Shown here: positions 45,977 through 55,169 of the stretch, in pieces
How the letters are laid out: the number at the start of each line of letters is the position of its first letter
Numbering within the stretch: position 1 is the stretch's first letter
NCBI RefSeq assembly: GCF_900114035.1
Contig: NZ_FORP01000023.1
Span: 1-64,000 of the forward strand
Reading direction: 5' to 3'
Length of the DNA: 64,000 nucleotides
Source: Amycolatopsis sacchari
GTDB lineage: Bacteria > Actinomycetota > Actinomycetes > Mycobacteriales > Pseudonocardiaceae
Notes under the pieces: generated by a model
Told to the model about the DNA's origin: nothing
Database searches by the model: none
What the model saw: the letters and a program-made list of their open reading frames with translations, nothing else
Program-made: the position numbers and the translations under genes

Positions 45977-47406
45977 GACACCTCCAGGTTCAGCATGTCC
46001 TCGACGGTCTCCCGGCGCAGCAGCAGCCGAGCGCTGCCGTTGCGCACCGCGACCACGGCGGGCCGCGGCTGGCGGTTGTAGTTGCTGGCCATCGAGTAGC
46101 AGTACGCACCGGTGGCGGCGAGCGCGAGCAGGTCACCGGGCGCGAGGGTGTCGGGCAGCCAGCAGTCGCGGACGACGATGTCACCGGACTCGCAGTGCTT
46201 GCCCACCACGCGCGACAGCGCGGCGCCGACCTCACCGTCGCCGTCGGCGGCGGAGCGGGACACCAGGCGGCAGTCGTACACCGCGTCGTAGAGCGCGGTG
46301 CGGATGTTGTCGCTCATGCCGCCGTCGACGCTGACGTACCGGCGGCTCAGGTTGTCGCCCAGCGACACGTCCTTGATGGTGCCGACCTCGTACAGCGTGA
46401 TCGTGCCGGGACCGGCGATCGCGCGGCCGGGCTCGCCCGCGATGCGCGGCACCGGCAGCCCGGCGAACTCGCACTCCTTGCGGACGATCTCGCGGATCTG
46501 CGTCACCATCTGCGCGGGCGGCGGCGGGTTGTCCCGGTCGGTGTAGGCGATCCCGAAACCACCACCGAGGTCCACAACGGACAGTTGCTGGATCAGCTCG
46601 TCGCCGTGCTCCTTGCGCAGCTCCGCGAGCAGCCCGACGACGCGCCGCGCGGCGACCTCGAAACCGTCCGAGTCGAAGATCTGCGAACCGATGTGGCTGT
46701 GCAGCCCGACGAGCCGCAGCGAGGACGCGTTGAGCACCCGCCGCACCGCCTCGGCGGCGTCCCCCGCCGCGAGCGAGAACCCGAACTTCTGGTCCTCGTG
46801 CGCGGTCGCGATGAACTCGTGGGTGTGGGCCTCGACACCGACCGTGACGCGCACGAGGACGTTCTGCACGACCTCGCGGCGCGCGGCGACGTCGGCGAGC
46901 CTGGCGATCTCGTAGAACGAGTCGAGCACCACCGTGCCGACGCCCGCGTCCACCGCGGCCTCCAGCTCGGCGATGGACTTGTTGTTGCCGTGGAACGTGA
47001 TCCGCTCGGCGGGGAACCCGGCGCGCAGCGCGACGGCCAGCTCTCCCCCGCTCGCGACGTCCAGGCTCAGGCCCTGCGCGGCGACCCAGCGGGCGACCTC
47101 CGTGCAGAGGAACGCCTTGGACGCGTAGTGCACCAGCGACGGGTCGTCGAAGGCCTCGGCGTACTCGGCGCAGCGCGCCTTGAAGTCGGCCTCGTCCACG
47201 ACGAACAGCGGCGTGCCGTAGGTCTCGGCGAGCTCGCGGACGTCGACACCGGCGATGCGGACGACGCCATCGGGCGCGCGGTAGGTGTTGCGGGGCCACA
47301 CCTTCGGGTACAGCCGGTCGAACTCGTCGGCCGTGGCCGGGGGGAAACCGGCCGTGTCGGCGTGCGGGCGCACATCGGCGTGCCGGGGTCCTGCGGGGTG
47401 AGCCAT
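45973..47406 (-). CDS. lysA: Diaminopimelate decarboxylase
   Basis: Last step of lysine synthesis, using PLP and meso-diaminopimelate. The 477-residue protein has the PLP lysine Lys97 in [10 protein letters not shown], the [13 protein letters not shown] and GSQIFDS phosphate-site blocks, and the C-terminal [14 protein letters not shown], with the [10 protein letters not shown] catalytic cysteine. It follows argS by 3 bp and overlaps hom, the order of Rv1293-Rv1294. Confidence 0.98.
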   Translation of the reverse strand: MAHPAGPRHADVRPHADTAGFPPATADEFDRLYPKVWPRNTYRAPDGVVRIAGVDVRELAETYGTPLFVVDEADFKARCAEYAEAFDDPSLVHYASKAFLCTEVARWVAAQGLSLDVASGGELAVALRAGFPAERITFHGNNKSIAELEAAVDAGVGTVVLDSFYEIARLADVAARREVVQNVLVRVTVGVEAHTHEFIATAHEDQKFGFSLAAGDAAEAVRRVLNASSLRLVGLHSHIGSQIFDSDGFEVAARRVVGLLAELRKEHGDELIQQLSVVDLGGGFGIAYTDRDNPPPPAQMVTQIREIVRKECEFAGLPVPRIAGEPGRAIAGPGTITLYEVGTIKDVSLGDNLSRRYVSVDGGMSDNIRTALYDAVYDCRLVSRSAADGDGEVGAALSRVVGKHCESGDIVVRDCWLPDTLAPGDLLALAATGAYCYSMASNYNRQPRPAVVAVRNGSARLLLRRETVEDMLNLEVS

Positions 47407-47409
47407 GGG

Positions 47410-49068
47410 TTACATCCGTTCCGGGGCGGAGACACCGAGCAGCGCCAGGCCGTTCGCGAACACCTGCCGCGCGGCCTCGCACAGGGCGAGGCGCGCGAAG
47501 GTGAGCGGGGTGGCCTCCGCGTCGCCCTTGGGCAGCACGGGCGCGACGGCGTAGAACTTGTGGAACGCGCCGGCCAGGCTCTCCAGGTACCGGGCGACGC
47601 GGTGCGGCTCGCGCAGCTCGGCGGCCCGGCGGACGATCGTCGGGAACTCGCCGATCGTGCGGATCAGGTCGCCTTCCTGCGGGAGCGTGAGCAGGCCGAG
47701 GTCCACCCCGGCGTCCGGCTTCAGGCCGAGGTCGGCGGCGTTGCGCTGCAGCGACGCCAGGCGCGCGTGGGCGTACTGCACGTAGTAGACCGGGTTCTCG
47801 TCGCTGTGCTTGCGCAGCAGGTCGAGGTCGATGTCGATCGAGGAGTCCACCGAGTACCGGGTCAGCTCGTAGCGCGCGGCGTCCACACCCACGGCCTCGA
47901 CGAGGTCCTCCATCGTGATCACCGTGCCGGCGCGCTTGCTCATCCGGACGGGCTTGCCGCCGCTGACGAGGTTCACCAGCTGGCCGATCAGCACCTCGAC
48001 GACCGCCGGGTCGTGCCCCATCGCGGCCGCGGCCGCCTTGAGCCGCGCGATGTAGCCGTGGTGGTCGGCGCCCAGCATGTAGATGCACAGGTCGAAACCA
48101 CGGCCGATCTTGTCCTGCAGGTACGCGATGTCGCCCGCGATGTAGGCCGGGTTGCCGTCGCTCTTGATGACCACGCGGTCCTTGTCGTCACCGAACTCGG
48201 TGGAGCGCAGCCACCACGCGCCGTCGGCCTCGTACAGGGTGCCCTTGGCCTTCAGCTCCTCCACCGCACCGGCCACCGCGCCACTGGCGTGCAGCGAGTC
48301 CTCGTGGAAGAACACGTCGAAGTCGGTGCCGAACTCGTGGAGGCTCTTCTTGATCTCGGCGAACATCAGGTCGACGCCGATGCGGCGGAACGTCTCGTGC
48401 CGCTCGGCCTCGGGCTGCGACAGCGCGCTCGGCTCCTGCCGCAGCACCTCGGCGGCGATGTCGGAGATGTACGCACCCGCGTACCCGTCCTCCGGCGCGG
48501 GCTCGCCCTTCGCGGCGGCGATCAGCGACCGGACGAAGCGGTCGATCTGCGCACCGGCGTCGTTGAAGTAGTACTCACGCGTGACGTCGGCGCCCTGCGC
48601 GGCCAGGATGCGGCCCAGCGCGTCACCGACGGCGGCCCAGCGCGTGCCGCCCAGGTGGATCGGGCCCGTGGGGTTCGCGGAGACGAACTCGAGGTTGATC
48701 TTGCGGCCGGTCAGCGCGTCACCGGTGCCGTAGCGCTCCCCCGCGGAGAGGACCTGGCGCACCTGCTCGCCCTGCGCGTCGGCGGCCAGGCGGAAGTTCA
48801 GGAAGCCGGGGCCGGCGACCTCGGCGCTCGCGACCCCGTCGTCACCGGCGACCTGCTCGGCGAGGGCCTGCGCGAACTCACGCGGCTGCATCCCGACCTT
48901 CTTCGCCACCTGCAGGGCCAGGTTGGTGGCGTAGTCTCCGTGGTCGGGGTTGCGGGGTCGCTCGATCGTCACGGTCTCGGGCAGGGCGGCGGGGTCGAGC
49001 CCACGCGAGGTCAGCACCTGCACGGCGGACGAGCGAACGAGTTCGGCGAGCACGGCGGGAGTCACCAC
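47410..49068 (-). CDS. argS: Arginyl-tRNA synthetase
   Basis: Class I synthetase, 552 residues. The HIGH-type motif is HLGG in [12 protein letters not shown] (residues 130-141), the KMSKS-type loop is [12 protein letters not shown], and [16 protein letters not shown] is the N-terminal Arg-tRNA D-loop domain. Two GTG codons are in tandem at the start. It diverges from the DUF3105 gene with 89 bp between. It is the first gene of the argS-lysA-hom-thrC-thrB transcript. Confidence 0.98.
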   Translation of the reverse strand: MVTPAVLAELVRSSAVQVLTSRGLDPAALPETVTIERPRNPDHGDYATNLALQVAKKVGMQPREFAQALAEQVAGDDGVASAEVAGPGFLNFRLAADAQGEQVRQVLSAGERYGTGDALTGRKINLEFVSANPTGPIHLGGTRWAAVGDALGRILAAQGADVTREYYFNDAGAQIDRFVRSLIAAAKGEPAPEDGYAGAYISDIAAEVLRQEPSALSQPEAERHETFRRIGVDLMFAEIKKSLHEFGTDFDVFFHEDSLHASGAVAGAVEELKAKGTLYEADGAWWLRSTEFGDDKDRVVIKSDGNPAYIAGDIAYLQDKIGRGFDLCIYMLGADHHGYIARLKAAAAAMGHDPAVVEVLIGQLVNLVSGGKPVRMSKRAGTVITMEDLVEAVGVDAARYELTRYSVDSSIDIDLDLLRKHSDENPVYYVQYAHARLASLQRNAADLGLKPDAGVDLGLLTLPQEGDLIRTIGEFPTIVRRAAELREPHRVARYLESLAGAFHKFYAVAPVLPKGDAEATPLTFARLALCEAARQVFANGLALLGVSAPERM

Positions 49069-49157
49069 GCGAGTGTATGTGGCCGTTGACGTGCACCTGA
49101 CACGCAGTCCCTAGACTCCACCCTGGGCAATTCAGATCTCGAGCGGATGCGGGAGCC

Positions 49158-49967
49158 ATGGCCAGCGGCACGAAGAAGAAGGCCTCCTCGAAGAAGGCCG
49201 TCAAGGCGGCGCGGAACTCGGTGGTGACCAAACGGGGCTTCCCGTGGGGCACGGTCATCGCGGTCGTCGCCGTCGTGGCGCTCGCCGCCGTCGTCGTCAC
49301 CTACTACCTCGTGCAGTCCGCGCCCAAGCGCGCGCTGGCCGACTGGGTGCCCAGCGCGTCGAACCCCGACCCGTCGCTCAAGCTCGCCGGGATCGTGACG
49401 GTGCAGTACCAGGGCAGCGTGCACGTGCTGCCGACCGAGCGCGTCGCGTACGACCACTCGCCGCCGTTCGGCGGGCCGCACGACGGGTACTGGGCGGCGT
49501 GCAACGGCATCGTCTACCCGAAGGCCGTGCGCACCGAGAACATGGTCCACTCGCTCGAGCACGGCGCGGTCTGGATCGCCTACAACCCCGACCAGATCAC
49601 CGGTGACGCGGTGAACAAGCTCAAGGCCAAGGTCGAGGGCAAGCCGTACACGATGATGTCGCCGTACCCGGGCCTCGACAAGCCGATCTCGCTGCAGTCC
49701 TGGGGCCACCAGCTCAAGGTGGACAGCGCCGACGACCAGCGCATCGACGAGTTCATCACCGCGCTGCGCACCAACCAGAACACCTACCCCGAGGTCGGCG
49801 CCTCCTGCGACGCGCTCGGGCCGGGCGCGTTCGACCCCGACAACCCACCCGCGTTCGACCCGACCCCGCCGGGCCCCGACGCGAAGCCGATGGACTACAA
49901 GGGTTCCACGGGCACGCAGCAGGACATGGGCGCCGGCGCGTCGACCGCCCCGTCCCCCACGCCGTGA
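49158..49967 (+). CDS. DUF3105 membrane-anchored extracytoplasmic protein
   Basis: A 269-residue protein with a Lys-rich N-terminus, one helix (VIAVVAVVALAAVVVTYYL, about residues 33-51) and an outer domain. The family core is VRTENMVHSLEHGAVWIAYNP and DHSPPFGGPHDGYWAACNGIVY, with conserved His, Glu and Cys that could bind a metal. The tail is Pro-rich. It is coupled to the DUF305 gene (stop and start share one base), a pairing often seen in actinobacteria. A role in metal handling is possible but not shown. Confidence 0.9.
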   Translation: MASGTKKKASSKKAVKAARNSVVTKRGFPWGTVIAVVAVVALAAVVVTYYLVQSAPKRALADWVPSASNPDPSLKLAGIVTVQYQGSVHVLPTERVAYDHSPPFGGPHDGYWAACNGIVYPKAVRTENMVHSLEHGAVWIAYNPDQITGDAVNKLKAKVEGKPYTMMSPYPGLDKPISLQSWGHQLKVDSADDQRIDEFITALRTNQNTYPEVGASCDALGPGAFDPDNPPAFDPTPPGPDAKPMDYKGSTGTQQDMGAGASTAPSPTP

Positions 49968-50659
49968 TGACCGAGCCCACCGAGGAGGCTCCGGCGCGGC
50001 CCTCGTGGTCGCGCCCGGTCGTGATCGGCGCGACGGTGGTCGCGGTCCTGCTGCTGGGCGCGGTGATCGGGATGTTCCTGACGCAGCGCGCGCTCGACTC
50101 GTCCGAACAGGCCACCCCGGCGGCGGGTTCGGTGGAGGTCGGGTTCGCGCAGGACATGTCGGTGCACCACCTGCAGGCCGTCACGATGGCCAACTGGGCC
50201 CGTGACCACAGCACCGACCAGGAGATCCGGCAGCTGGCGTTCGACATCCAGAGCACGCAGCTGGAGCAGGTGGGCCGGATGAAGGGCTGGCTGATGCTGT
50301 GGGGCCAGCCCGAGCAGACGACCGGCGCGTACATGTCGTGGATGAGCCAGCCGGACGCCCACCACATGGCCGGTATGTCGATGTCGTCCACGAGTTCCGG
50401 GGACGCGCCGATGCCGGGCATGGCGACGAACGCGGAGCTGGCGAAGCTGCGTTCGCTGTCCGGCAAGGACCTGGACGTCTACTTCCTGCAGCTGATGCTG
50501 CGGCACCACCAGGGCGGCACGGAGATGGCGCAGTACGCGCACGACCACACGTCCGTGGCCGCGGTGAAGACGCTGACGCAGAGCATCCTCGACTCGCAGG
50601 GCGCGGAGATGGTGCTGATGAAGCAGCTGCTCGCCGCGCGGGGCGCTCAGCCGCTGTAG
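49967..50659 (+). CDS. DUF305 membrane-anchored protein
   Basis: A 230-residue protein with an N-terminal helix (VVIGATVVAVLLLGAVIGMF) and an outer ferritin-like helical domain duplicated in two DUF305 halves: FAQDMSVHHLQAVTMANWAR and LRHHQGGTEMAQYAHDHTS, each with the His-His pair. The Met/His-rich linker HHMAGMSMSST...MPGMA suggests copper or another soft metal. Works next to DUF3105 and close to the CDF exporter. The ATG is used; GTG one codon earlier is the alternative. Confidence 0.9.
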   Translation: MTEPTEEAPARPSWSRPVVIGATVVAVLLLGAVIGMFLTQRALDSSEQATPAAGSVEVGFAQDMSVHHLQAVTMANWARDHSTDQEIRQLAFDIQSTQLEQVGRMKGWLMLWGQPEQTTGAYMSWMSQPDAHHMAGMSMSSTSSGDAPMPGMATNAELAKLRSLSGKDLDVYFLQLMLRHHQGGTEMAQYAHDHTSVAAVKTLTQSILDSQGAEMVLMKQLLAARGAQPL

Positions 50660-50660
50660 T

Positions 50661-51569
50661 TCACCAGGACAGTTCCTCGCAGCGCTTCGCCTGCTCGCAC
50701 GGCTCGATCTGCAGCGTGGCGTGCTGGATGTGGTAGTCGTTCGCGAGCAGGTTCTGGGCCTGCGCCAGCACTTCCGCGGGTTCGGCGTGCTGCTCCACGG
50801 CGAGGTGCGCCGAGGCGACCTCCATGCCGGAGGTGAGGGTCCAGACGTGCAGGTCGTGCACGTCGCGGACGCCTGCCAGCGCGGCCAGTTCGGTGGCGAT
50901 GCCCTCGACGTCGACCTCCGCGGGCGCGTGCTGGAAGAGGATCCGCAGGGCCCGCCTGGCCAGCGCGACGGTGCGGGGCAGGACGAACAGCCCGATCGCG
51001 ACACCGATGATCGGGTCGGCGTAGCGCCAGCCGGTCGTGAGCGTGATCGCACCGCTGACGAGGACGCCGACGGAGCCGATGAGGTCGGCGAGCACCTCCA
51101 GGTACGCGCCGCGGACGTTGAGGCTCTCCTTGGCGCCCGCGCGCAGGAGGGCGAAGGCGGCGAGGTTCGCGACGAGGCCCGCGACGGCCGTCAGGAGCAC
51201 GGGGAGGCCGGGCACGGCGGGCGGGTCGGTGACGCGGCCGATCGCCTCGACGAGTACGTATCCGGCAACGCCGAACAGGAGAACGGCGTTGCCCAGGGCG
51301 GCCAGCACCTCGGCGCGGTACAGGCCGAAGGTGCGCCGGTAGGTCGGTCCGCTGCGGCGCGCCAGGACGATGGCCGTGAGGGCCATCCCGAGACCGAACA
51401 CGTCGGTGAGCATGTGCGCGGCGTCGGAGATGAGGGCCAGCGAGCCGGTCAGCACACCGACGACGACCTCGAGCACGAGGAACAAGACGCCGATCCCGAG
51501 CGCGACGACGAGCCGGGGCAGATGACGCCCCGACGCGCTCGGGACGCCGTGGCCGTGTCCGTGTCCCAT
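50661..51569 (-). CDS. Cation diffusion facilitator metal exporter (CDF), variant TM5 site
   Basis: A 302-residue CDF antiporter expected to export zinc or a related metal. The His-rich N-terminus GHGHGHG and six membrane helices are clear. The TM2 site is SDAAHMLTD (His52, Asp56). The TM5 site reads YLEVLADLIGS, so the usual His is Glu158 with Asp162; this ExxxD variant may change metal preference. The C-terminal domain (DVHDLHVWTLTSG) is complete. GGAGG lies 6 nt before the ATG. A palindromic AT-rich promoter is upstream. Confidence 0.93.
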   Translation of the reverse strand: MGHGHGHGVPSASGRHLPRLVVALGIGVLFLVLEVVVGVLTGSLALISDAAHMLTDVFGLGMALTAIVLARRSGPTYRRTFGLYRAEVLAALGNAVLLFGVAGYVLVEAIGRVTDPPAVPGLPVLLTAVAGLVANLAAFALLRAGAKESLNVRGAYLEVLADLIGSVGVLVSGAITLTTGWRYADPIIGVAIGLFVLPRTVALARRALRILFQHAPAEVDVEGIATELAALAGVRDVHDLHVWTLTSGMEVASAHLAVEQHAEPAEVLAQAQNLLANDYHIQHATLQIEPCEQAKRCEELSW

Positions 51570-51627
51570 GCCGGCCTCCTCCTCTCGCGTCTCTCGCCTT
51601 GCCGCGTCCCACCTCGCTCCTGGCGGC

Positions 51628-51656
51628 AACATATAGCGATATGCGCATGTATGCAA
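51628..51656 (-). promoter_or_regulatory. Promoter and likely metal-responsive operator of the CDF gene
   Basis: On the minus strand TTGCAT (51651-51656) and TATGTT (51628-51633) are 17 nt apart. The region between and around them (51631-51658) is an AT-rich island in otherwise GC-rich DNA. It contains two overlapping near-palindromes, ATATAGCGATAT and ATATGCGCATGTAT, the kind of site bound by ArsR/SmtB or similar metal sensors. No sensor gene is in view. Confidence 0.6.
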
Positions 51657-51772
51657 TACAGGCTAGCCTTACCTCTTCCGGAACGTACCGCTCTTCGGCC
51701 GAACCCGCACGGGGTCCCGGGTGCCGGACGCGCGATCGGGTGCGCTAGAGTTCTCCACGTCGTCAAGACGGC

Positions 51773-51845
51773 GCCCTCGTAGCTCAGGGGATAGAGCACT
51801 GCCCTCCGGAGGCAGGTGTCGCAGGTTCGAATCCTGCCGAGGGCA
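51773..51845 (+). tRNA. tRNA-Arg (anticodon CCG)
   Basis: The acceptor stem is GCCCTCG / CGAGGGC, the anticodon stem CTGCC / GGCAG with loop CTCCGGA (anticodon CCG), and the T loop GCAGG-TTCGAAT-CCTGC is standard. It reads CGG. The 3' end is the integration site of the element that follows; the tRNA is intact, as its 3' part is restored by the element. Confidence 0.96.
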
Positions 51846-51867
51846 CCCAACATCAGCAGGGAAAACC

Positions 51868-51898
51868 GGCCCCTACCAGCGAGAACGCGGTAGGGGCC
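51868..51898. terminator. Hairpin after tRNA-Arg
   Basis: GGCCCCTACC / GGTAGGGGCC, a perfect 10-bp stem with an 11-nt loop, 23 bp after the tRNA. It can stop the tRNA transcript and the oncoming integrase transcript. It is element DNA. Between it and the integrase stop codon lie CCACGG direct repeats (near 51920-51935) that could be integrase arm sites. Confidence 0.7.
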
Positions 51899-51975
51899 GA
51901 GTCGTGTCATTCCCGGCTAGCCACGGCGAACCACGGCCATCTGCGGCGGTCTACGGACAATGCACGGACACGACC

Positions 51976-53391
51976 TCAGTTCGGCCGGTGCCCGAGCGCA
52001 TGCTCGATCAAGCGCCTGGCGGCCGCCTCCCCGCCGTCCAGGAAGCTCGCGTAGACCTCCAGCAAGACCGCCACGGACTGACCGGCCCACAACGCAACCA
52101 ACGAGGGGTCCAGGCCAGCGGCCAGCCAAGTACTCACCGCCGCGTGGCGCAAGTCGTACGGCCGGGCGAGCAGCGGCCCGCGCTGAACCTCCGGAGAGAA
52201 GGTCGCCGCTCGTGCCGCCCGGAACACCTTCGTGTACGTGACTTTGGAGACGAGCCCACCACGTTCCCCGACGAACAACCGGCCGTCCGGCCCGAAGCCG
52301 TACCGCTCAATGTGCGTCCACAGAATGCGGGTCAGCTCGGGAGCGCACGGAACCGGCCGCACGTCGCCTTTCTCGCGAGACTTGAGCGGGCGATCCTCCC
52401 CCACCGTGCCGGTGTCGGTCCATAGCCCATCGATATACGGGCGCGCACCTTCGAGGTAGATCGTGCCCCAGTCGTACTCCGTTTCCCCCGTTTCGACGTT
52501 CTTCCTGGGCTCGGGCAACGAAAGGTTCGTCTTGCTGACCTTCGCGGCTTCTTCCGGTCGCAAGGCCGCGAAGTACATCAGCGCAAAGAACGCCTTGAGG
52601 TGTGGTCCGCTCCGCGGGGTTTGACCAACCTGATGCAGGAATGAGCGTGCCTGAATGGGGTTCGGTACCGCCCGCCTATCGAGCTTGCGCCGACCCTTCG
52701 GCATCTTCGTCCACTTCGCATCCGGCAGCGGGTTGACCTCAAGTACCTTGAGTTCTGTTCGCGCGTAGTCGAGCACGTTGGACAGAACCGAGCGCGTGCG
52801 ACGAGCAACGGTCGGGGCGTATACGCCGCCGTCGAGGCGGCGGGTAACCGCGCGCTGCAATGCACGGAGAATTTCGGGGTCACTCACCGACGAGACGGGC
52901 ATGGTGTTGCGCGTCAACCAGTCCAGCACTCGGCGGGCGTTTGTCGGCATCTCCCCCGACTTGCGCCGCGGCGGGTTGTATCCCCACTGCCGCACCGCCG
53001 AACGGACTTCTTTGGCGTCCGGCTGTCCCGCCTTGTTTGGAACGAACACCGGCAAGACGCGGATCAGCGCTTCGACGGTGGTTTGGCGTGCAGTCGCGGC
53101 GAGGTCCGGCCATTTCATAGCCACGTACCTGCTCGTGACCTCAAACCAGCTCATGACCGGAATGTCCTTGGCGCGTTCGACCGGAAGACCCGTTTCCGTG
53201 TCGAACCGTTCCCCGTCACGCTGCGCCGAGAGAAGGTCAGCACGAAAGCTATCGGCGAGAGCACGCACCTTGAACGACTCGTTGAACTCGCGTTTTCCGA
53301 CCTTCCACCGAAGACGGTAGCTCGTGACCTTGCCTTGGCGGTTCTTGCGCGGCTTGATATCCCAGATTTGCACCTGGTAGCTCGTGTTCAC
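51976..53391 (-). CDS. int: Tyrosine site-specific recombinase (AICE integrase)
   Basis: A 471-residue integrase. The catalytic set is Arg278 (FAALRPEEA), the second Arg with His in YDLRHAAVS (Arg415, His416), Trp435 in LWAGQS at the place of the last His, and the nucleophile Tyr447 (EVYASF). The N-terminal part holds an arm-binding domain and a SAM-like domain. The GTG start overlaps the xis stop (GTGA), so the two are coupled. Its base composition looks lower in G+C than the core genes. It lies next to attL as in pSAM2-type elements. Confidence 0.95.
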   Translation of the reverse strand: MNTSYQVQIWDIKPRKNRQGKVTSYRLRWKVGKREFNESFKVRALADSFRADLLSAQRDGERFDTETGLPVERAKDIPVMSWFEVTSRYVAMKWPDLAATARQTTVEALIRVLPVFVPNKAGQPDAKEVRSAVRQWGYNPPRRKSGEMPTNARRVLDWLTRNTMPVSSVSDPEILRALQRAVTRRLDGGVYAPTVARRTRSVLSNVLDYARTELKVLEVNPLPDAKWTKMPKGRRKLDRRAVPNPIQARSFLHQVGQTPRSGPHLKAFFALMYFAALRPEEAAKVSKTNLSLPEPRKNVETGETEYDWGTIYLEGARPYIDGLWTDTGTVGEDRPLKSREKGDVRPVPCAPELTRILWTHIERYGFGPDGRLFVGERGGLVSKVTYTKVFRAARAATFSPEVQRGPLLARPYDLRHAAVSTWLAAGLDPSLVALWAGQSVAVLLEVYASFLDGGEAAARRLIEHALGHRPN

Positions 53392-53576
53392 GCGGCCTCC
53401 AAACAAGACTCAAGGAAACGGTCAAGATCTACTCGGCGAACTCGCAATTGGCGGTTGGGAAGCTTGATGCAGCGGGGCGCGCGTCCCTTGGCACGCCAGT
53501 CATCAAAGGTAGAGCGGGCGATGCCTAGTTCCTCGCAGACTTCTTCGACAGTGAGGTGTTGGCGCGGGGTGGCCAT
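53388..53576 (-). CDS. xis: Excisionase (MerR-like helix-turn-helix)
   Basis: A 62-residue DNA-binding protein of the excisionase type: HLTVEEVCEELGIARSTFDDWRAKGRAPRCIKLPNRQLRVRRVDLDRFL is the winged helix of the Xis/HTH_17 family. It directs excision with the integrase and usually sits just upstream of it, as here. GGAGG lies 10 nt before its ATG. A short ORF overlaps its start. Confidence 0.92.
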   Translation of the reverse strand: MATPRQHLTVEEVCEELGIARSTFDDWRAKGRAPRCIKLPNRQLRVRRVDLDRFLESCLEAA

Positions 53577-53629
53577 GGTGCGGGTGCCTCCGGGTCGGCG
53601 TGACGGTCGGTGACGGTCGCACTGGTCAT
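53525..53629 (-). CDS. Candidate 34-codon leader ORF overlapping xis
   Basis: MTSATVTDRHADPEAPAPW... runs in another frame into the xis gene and stops at TAG 52 nt inside it. The ATG has a very good GAGGAGG 6 nt upstream, better than that of xis. No family match is expected. It could serve to deliver ribosomes to or away from xis, so that excision is held low; or it may be chance. Two copies of GTGACGGTCG lie inside it. Confidence 0.35.
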   Translation of the reverse strand: MTSATVTDRHADPEAPAPWPPRANTSLSKKSARN

Positions 53630-53685
53630 GGCGTGCCTCCTCAGGCGAGCGGATCGGGTGTGGGTGGCTTGGGGCTACGACGGAA

Positions 53686-53819
53686 ACGAAAGAACGAAGT
53701 AAGTGCCTTGACCTGCGGTTCTGCCGTCCTGGCGGATGGCACTTCTTTCGTACGTACGAAAGAAGTGCCGGGCCGCGGGCGGTGTTTGTGCTGGTCGGGG
53801 AGTTCTTTCGTTCTTTCGT
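53686..53819. repeat. Palindrome and 9-mer repeat cluster (candidate origin or operator)
   Basis: The 9-mer ACGAAAGAA (or its complement TTCTTTCGT) occurs five times: at 53686, at 53743 and 53756 as the two arms of a perfect 32-bp palindrome (53738-53769), and twice in direct order, sharing one base, at 53803-53819. A further half copy (GAACGAAG-TAAGTGCC) follows the first. The palindrome arms read GGCACTTCTTTCGTAC. It lies in the only larger gap of the element, between xis and the DUF3987 gene, whose stop codon touches the last repeat. Confidence 0.8.
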
Positions 53820-55151
53820 TTAGGTCGTGAGGTCGGGGGCGCGGGCGGTGTAGATCTCGGTCGGGCGGCCCTTCCCGCCGGGTGGTCGGCGGCTACCGCG
53901 TGTGATCATCCCGGCGTCGGTGAGCTGGGTGAGCAGGGCGGCGATGTCGGCGTTGGGGGTGTTGCCGCCGAAGAAGCCCTTGGTGATCTCGGTCTTGGTG
54001 CGGCCGGTGTCACCGGCTTCGGCGATCCAGGCGGCGAGCTTGGCGGGGGTGACGGTGTTGACGAACAGGGCGCGGGCGGAGTCGATGGAGTAGCGCACGA
54101 GCGCGGCCGCGGCGGCGAGGTGGGCGGCGCGGATGGCGGGTTCGCCGTCGAGGGCGGCGTGGATTCCGGCGATGCGCTTGCAGTAGGGCAGGGCGCGGGA
54201 GACGAACTGGGCGACCTTGGGGTGGTGGGTGTCGGTGTTGAACTCCAGGTAGAGCGCCCGCCACAGCGGCCGCGCGTCCTCGGCGAGGTCCAGCGCGCCG
54301 AGCCGGGCACCGGTGTCGAGCCGATCGCCGAGCCCGGCGGCGAGCGAGGACACCAGGTTCGGGTCGGCGCCGACGCTGTCGGGCAGGGCCTTGGACCACG
54401 CCACGGCCAGGGGCAGGAAGCGGTTGTAGGTGCCGCCAGCCATGTCGGCGTCGGAGAGCTTGGCGCGGAACTCGTCGGGGGTGATGTGGGCGACGATCCC
54501 GACGTGCGACTCGGGCGCGACCCGGGCCTTGACGGTGAGGGTGGACAGGTCGCCGCCCTCCCACGCCGCGCGCAGGACTTGGGACAGGCTGTTGCCCTCG
54601 CGCTTCATCTTGGCCATGACCCCGCCCCACTCGGGCTCCATCACGAGCAGCCGCAGGTCCCGCGGCCCGCCGTCGGAGTCGGGCTCGTCGTCGGCGTCGT
54701 CGGGCAGGGCGAAGCGTTGCGCGAGGCCTTCGCCGGAGGTGAGCCCGGCGGTGATGTTGCCCAGCACGAAGTCGCTGTCGGTGGCGGTGATGAGTCGCTT
54801 GGCCGCCGACCAGGACGAGCCCTTCTTGCCGGTGTTGGTGTGGCCGATGAGCAGCGGCCACACCAGCAGCGGGTGCGGGTCGTCGCCCGCCCGTACATGC
54901 GGGTCTCGCCCGAGATGCACCCCGGCGAAACACAGCAGTGAGGCGAGGATGGCCACCGGGTCGGCCTCGCTGGTCGGCTCGACCTGGCGCACGAGGTGTC
55001 CGAGGTAGCAGTCGAACACCGCGTCGTCGAGGGTGGGCAGCCAGGCGCGGGCGCGAGCGACCGCGGCGGCGGCTTTGGCCTCGAACTCATCGGCCCCGGG
55101 CGGGATGGGTGCGGGGTGCACCATCCGCAGCGGGCGGGCGGGCTGGGGCAT
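53820..55151 (-). CDS. DUF3987-type P-loop ATPase, probable replication helicase partner
   Basis: A 443-residue P-loop protein of the DUF3987 type, often fused to or encoded next to prim-pol proteins of mobile elements. The Walker A is GHTNTGKKGS (103-112), an acid-rich LLVMEPEWGGVM follows at the Walker B place, and VGIVAHITPDEFRAKL is the next block. A C-terminal winged helix (TKTEITKGFFGG...ALLTQLTDAGMITRG) can bind DNA. With the prim-pol it probably starts replication of the excised circle. The ATG has GGAGG 10 nt upstream. Confidence 0.8.
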   Translation of the reverse strand: MPQPARPLRMVHPAPIPPGADEFEAKAAAAVARARAWLPTLDDAVFDCYLGHLVRQVEPTSEADPVAILASLLCFAGVHLGRDPHVRAGDDPHPLLVWPLLIGHTNTGKKGSSWSAAKRLITATDSDFVLGNITAGLTSGEGLAQRFALPDDADDEPDSDGGPRDLRLLVMEPEWGGVMAKMKREGNSLSQVLRAAWEGGDLSTLTVKARVAPESHVGIVAHITPDEFRAKLSDADMAGGTYNRFLPLAVAWSKALPDSVGADPNLVSSLAAGLGDRLDTGARLGALDLAEDARPLWRALYLEFNTDTHHPKVAQFVSRALPYCKRIAGIHAALDGEPAIRAAHLAAAAALVRYSIDSARALFVNTVTPAKLAAWIAEAGDTGRTKTEITKGFFGGNTPNADIAALLTQLTDAGMITRGSRRPPGGKGRPTEIYTARAPDLTT

Positions 55152-55169
55152 GGTGAGGCGGCCTCCTGA

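Noticed and set aside
53736-54941. 401-codon plus-strand frame across the DUF3987 gene
   Set aside because: Gly/Val-rich antisense shadow; the minus frame has a Walker A and a ribosome site.
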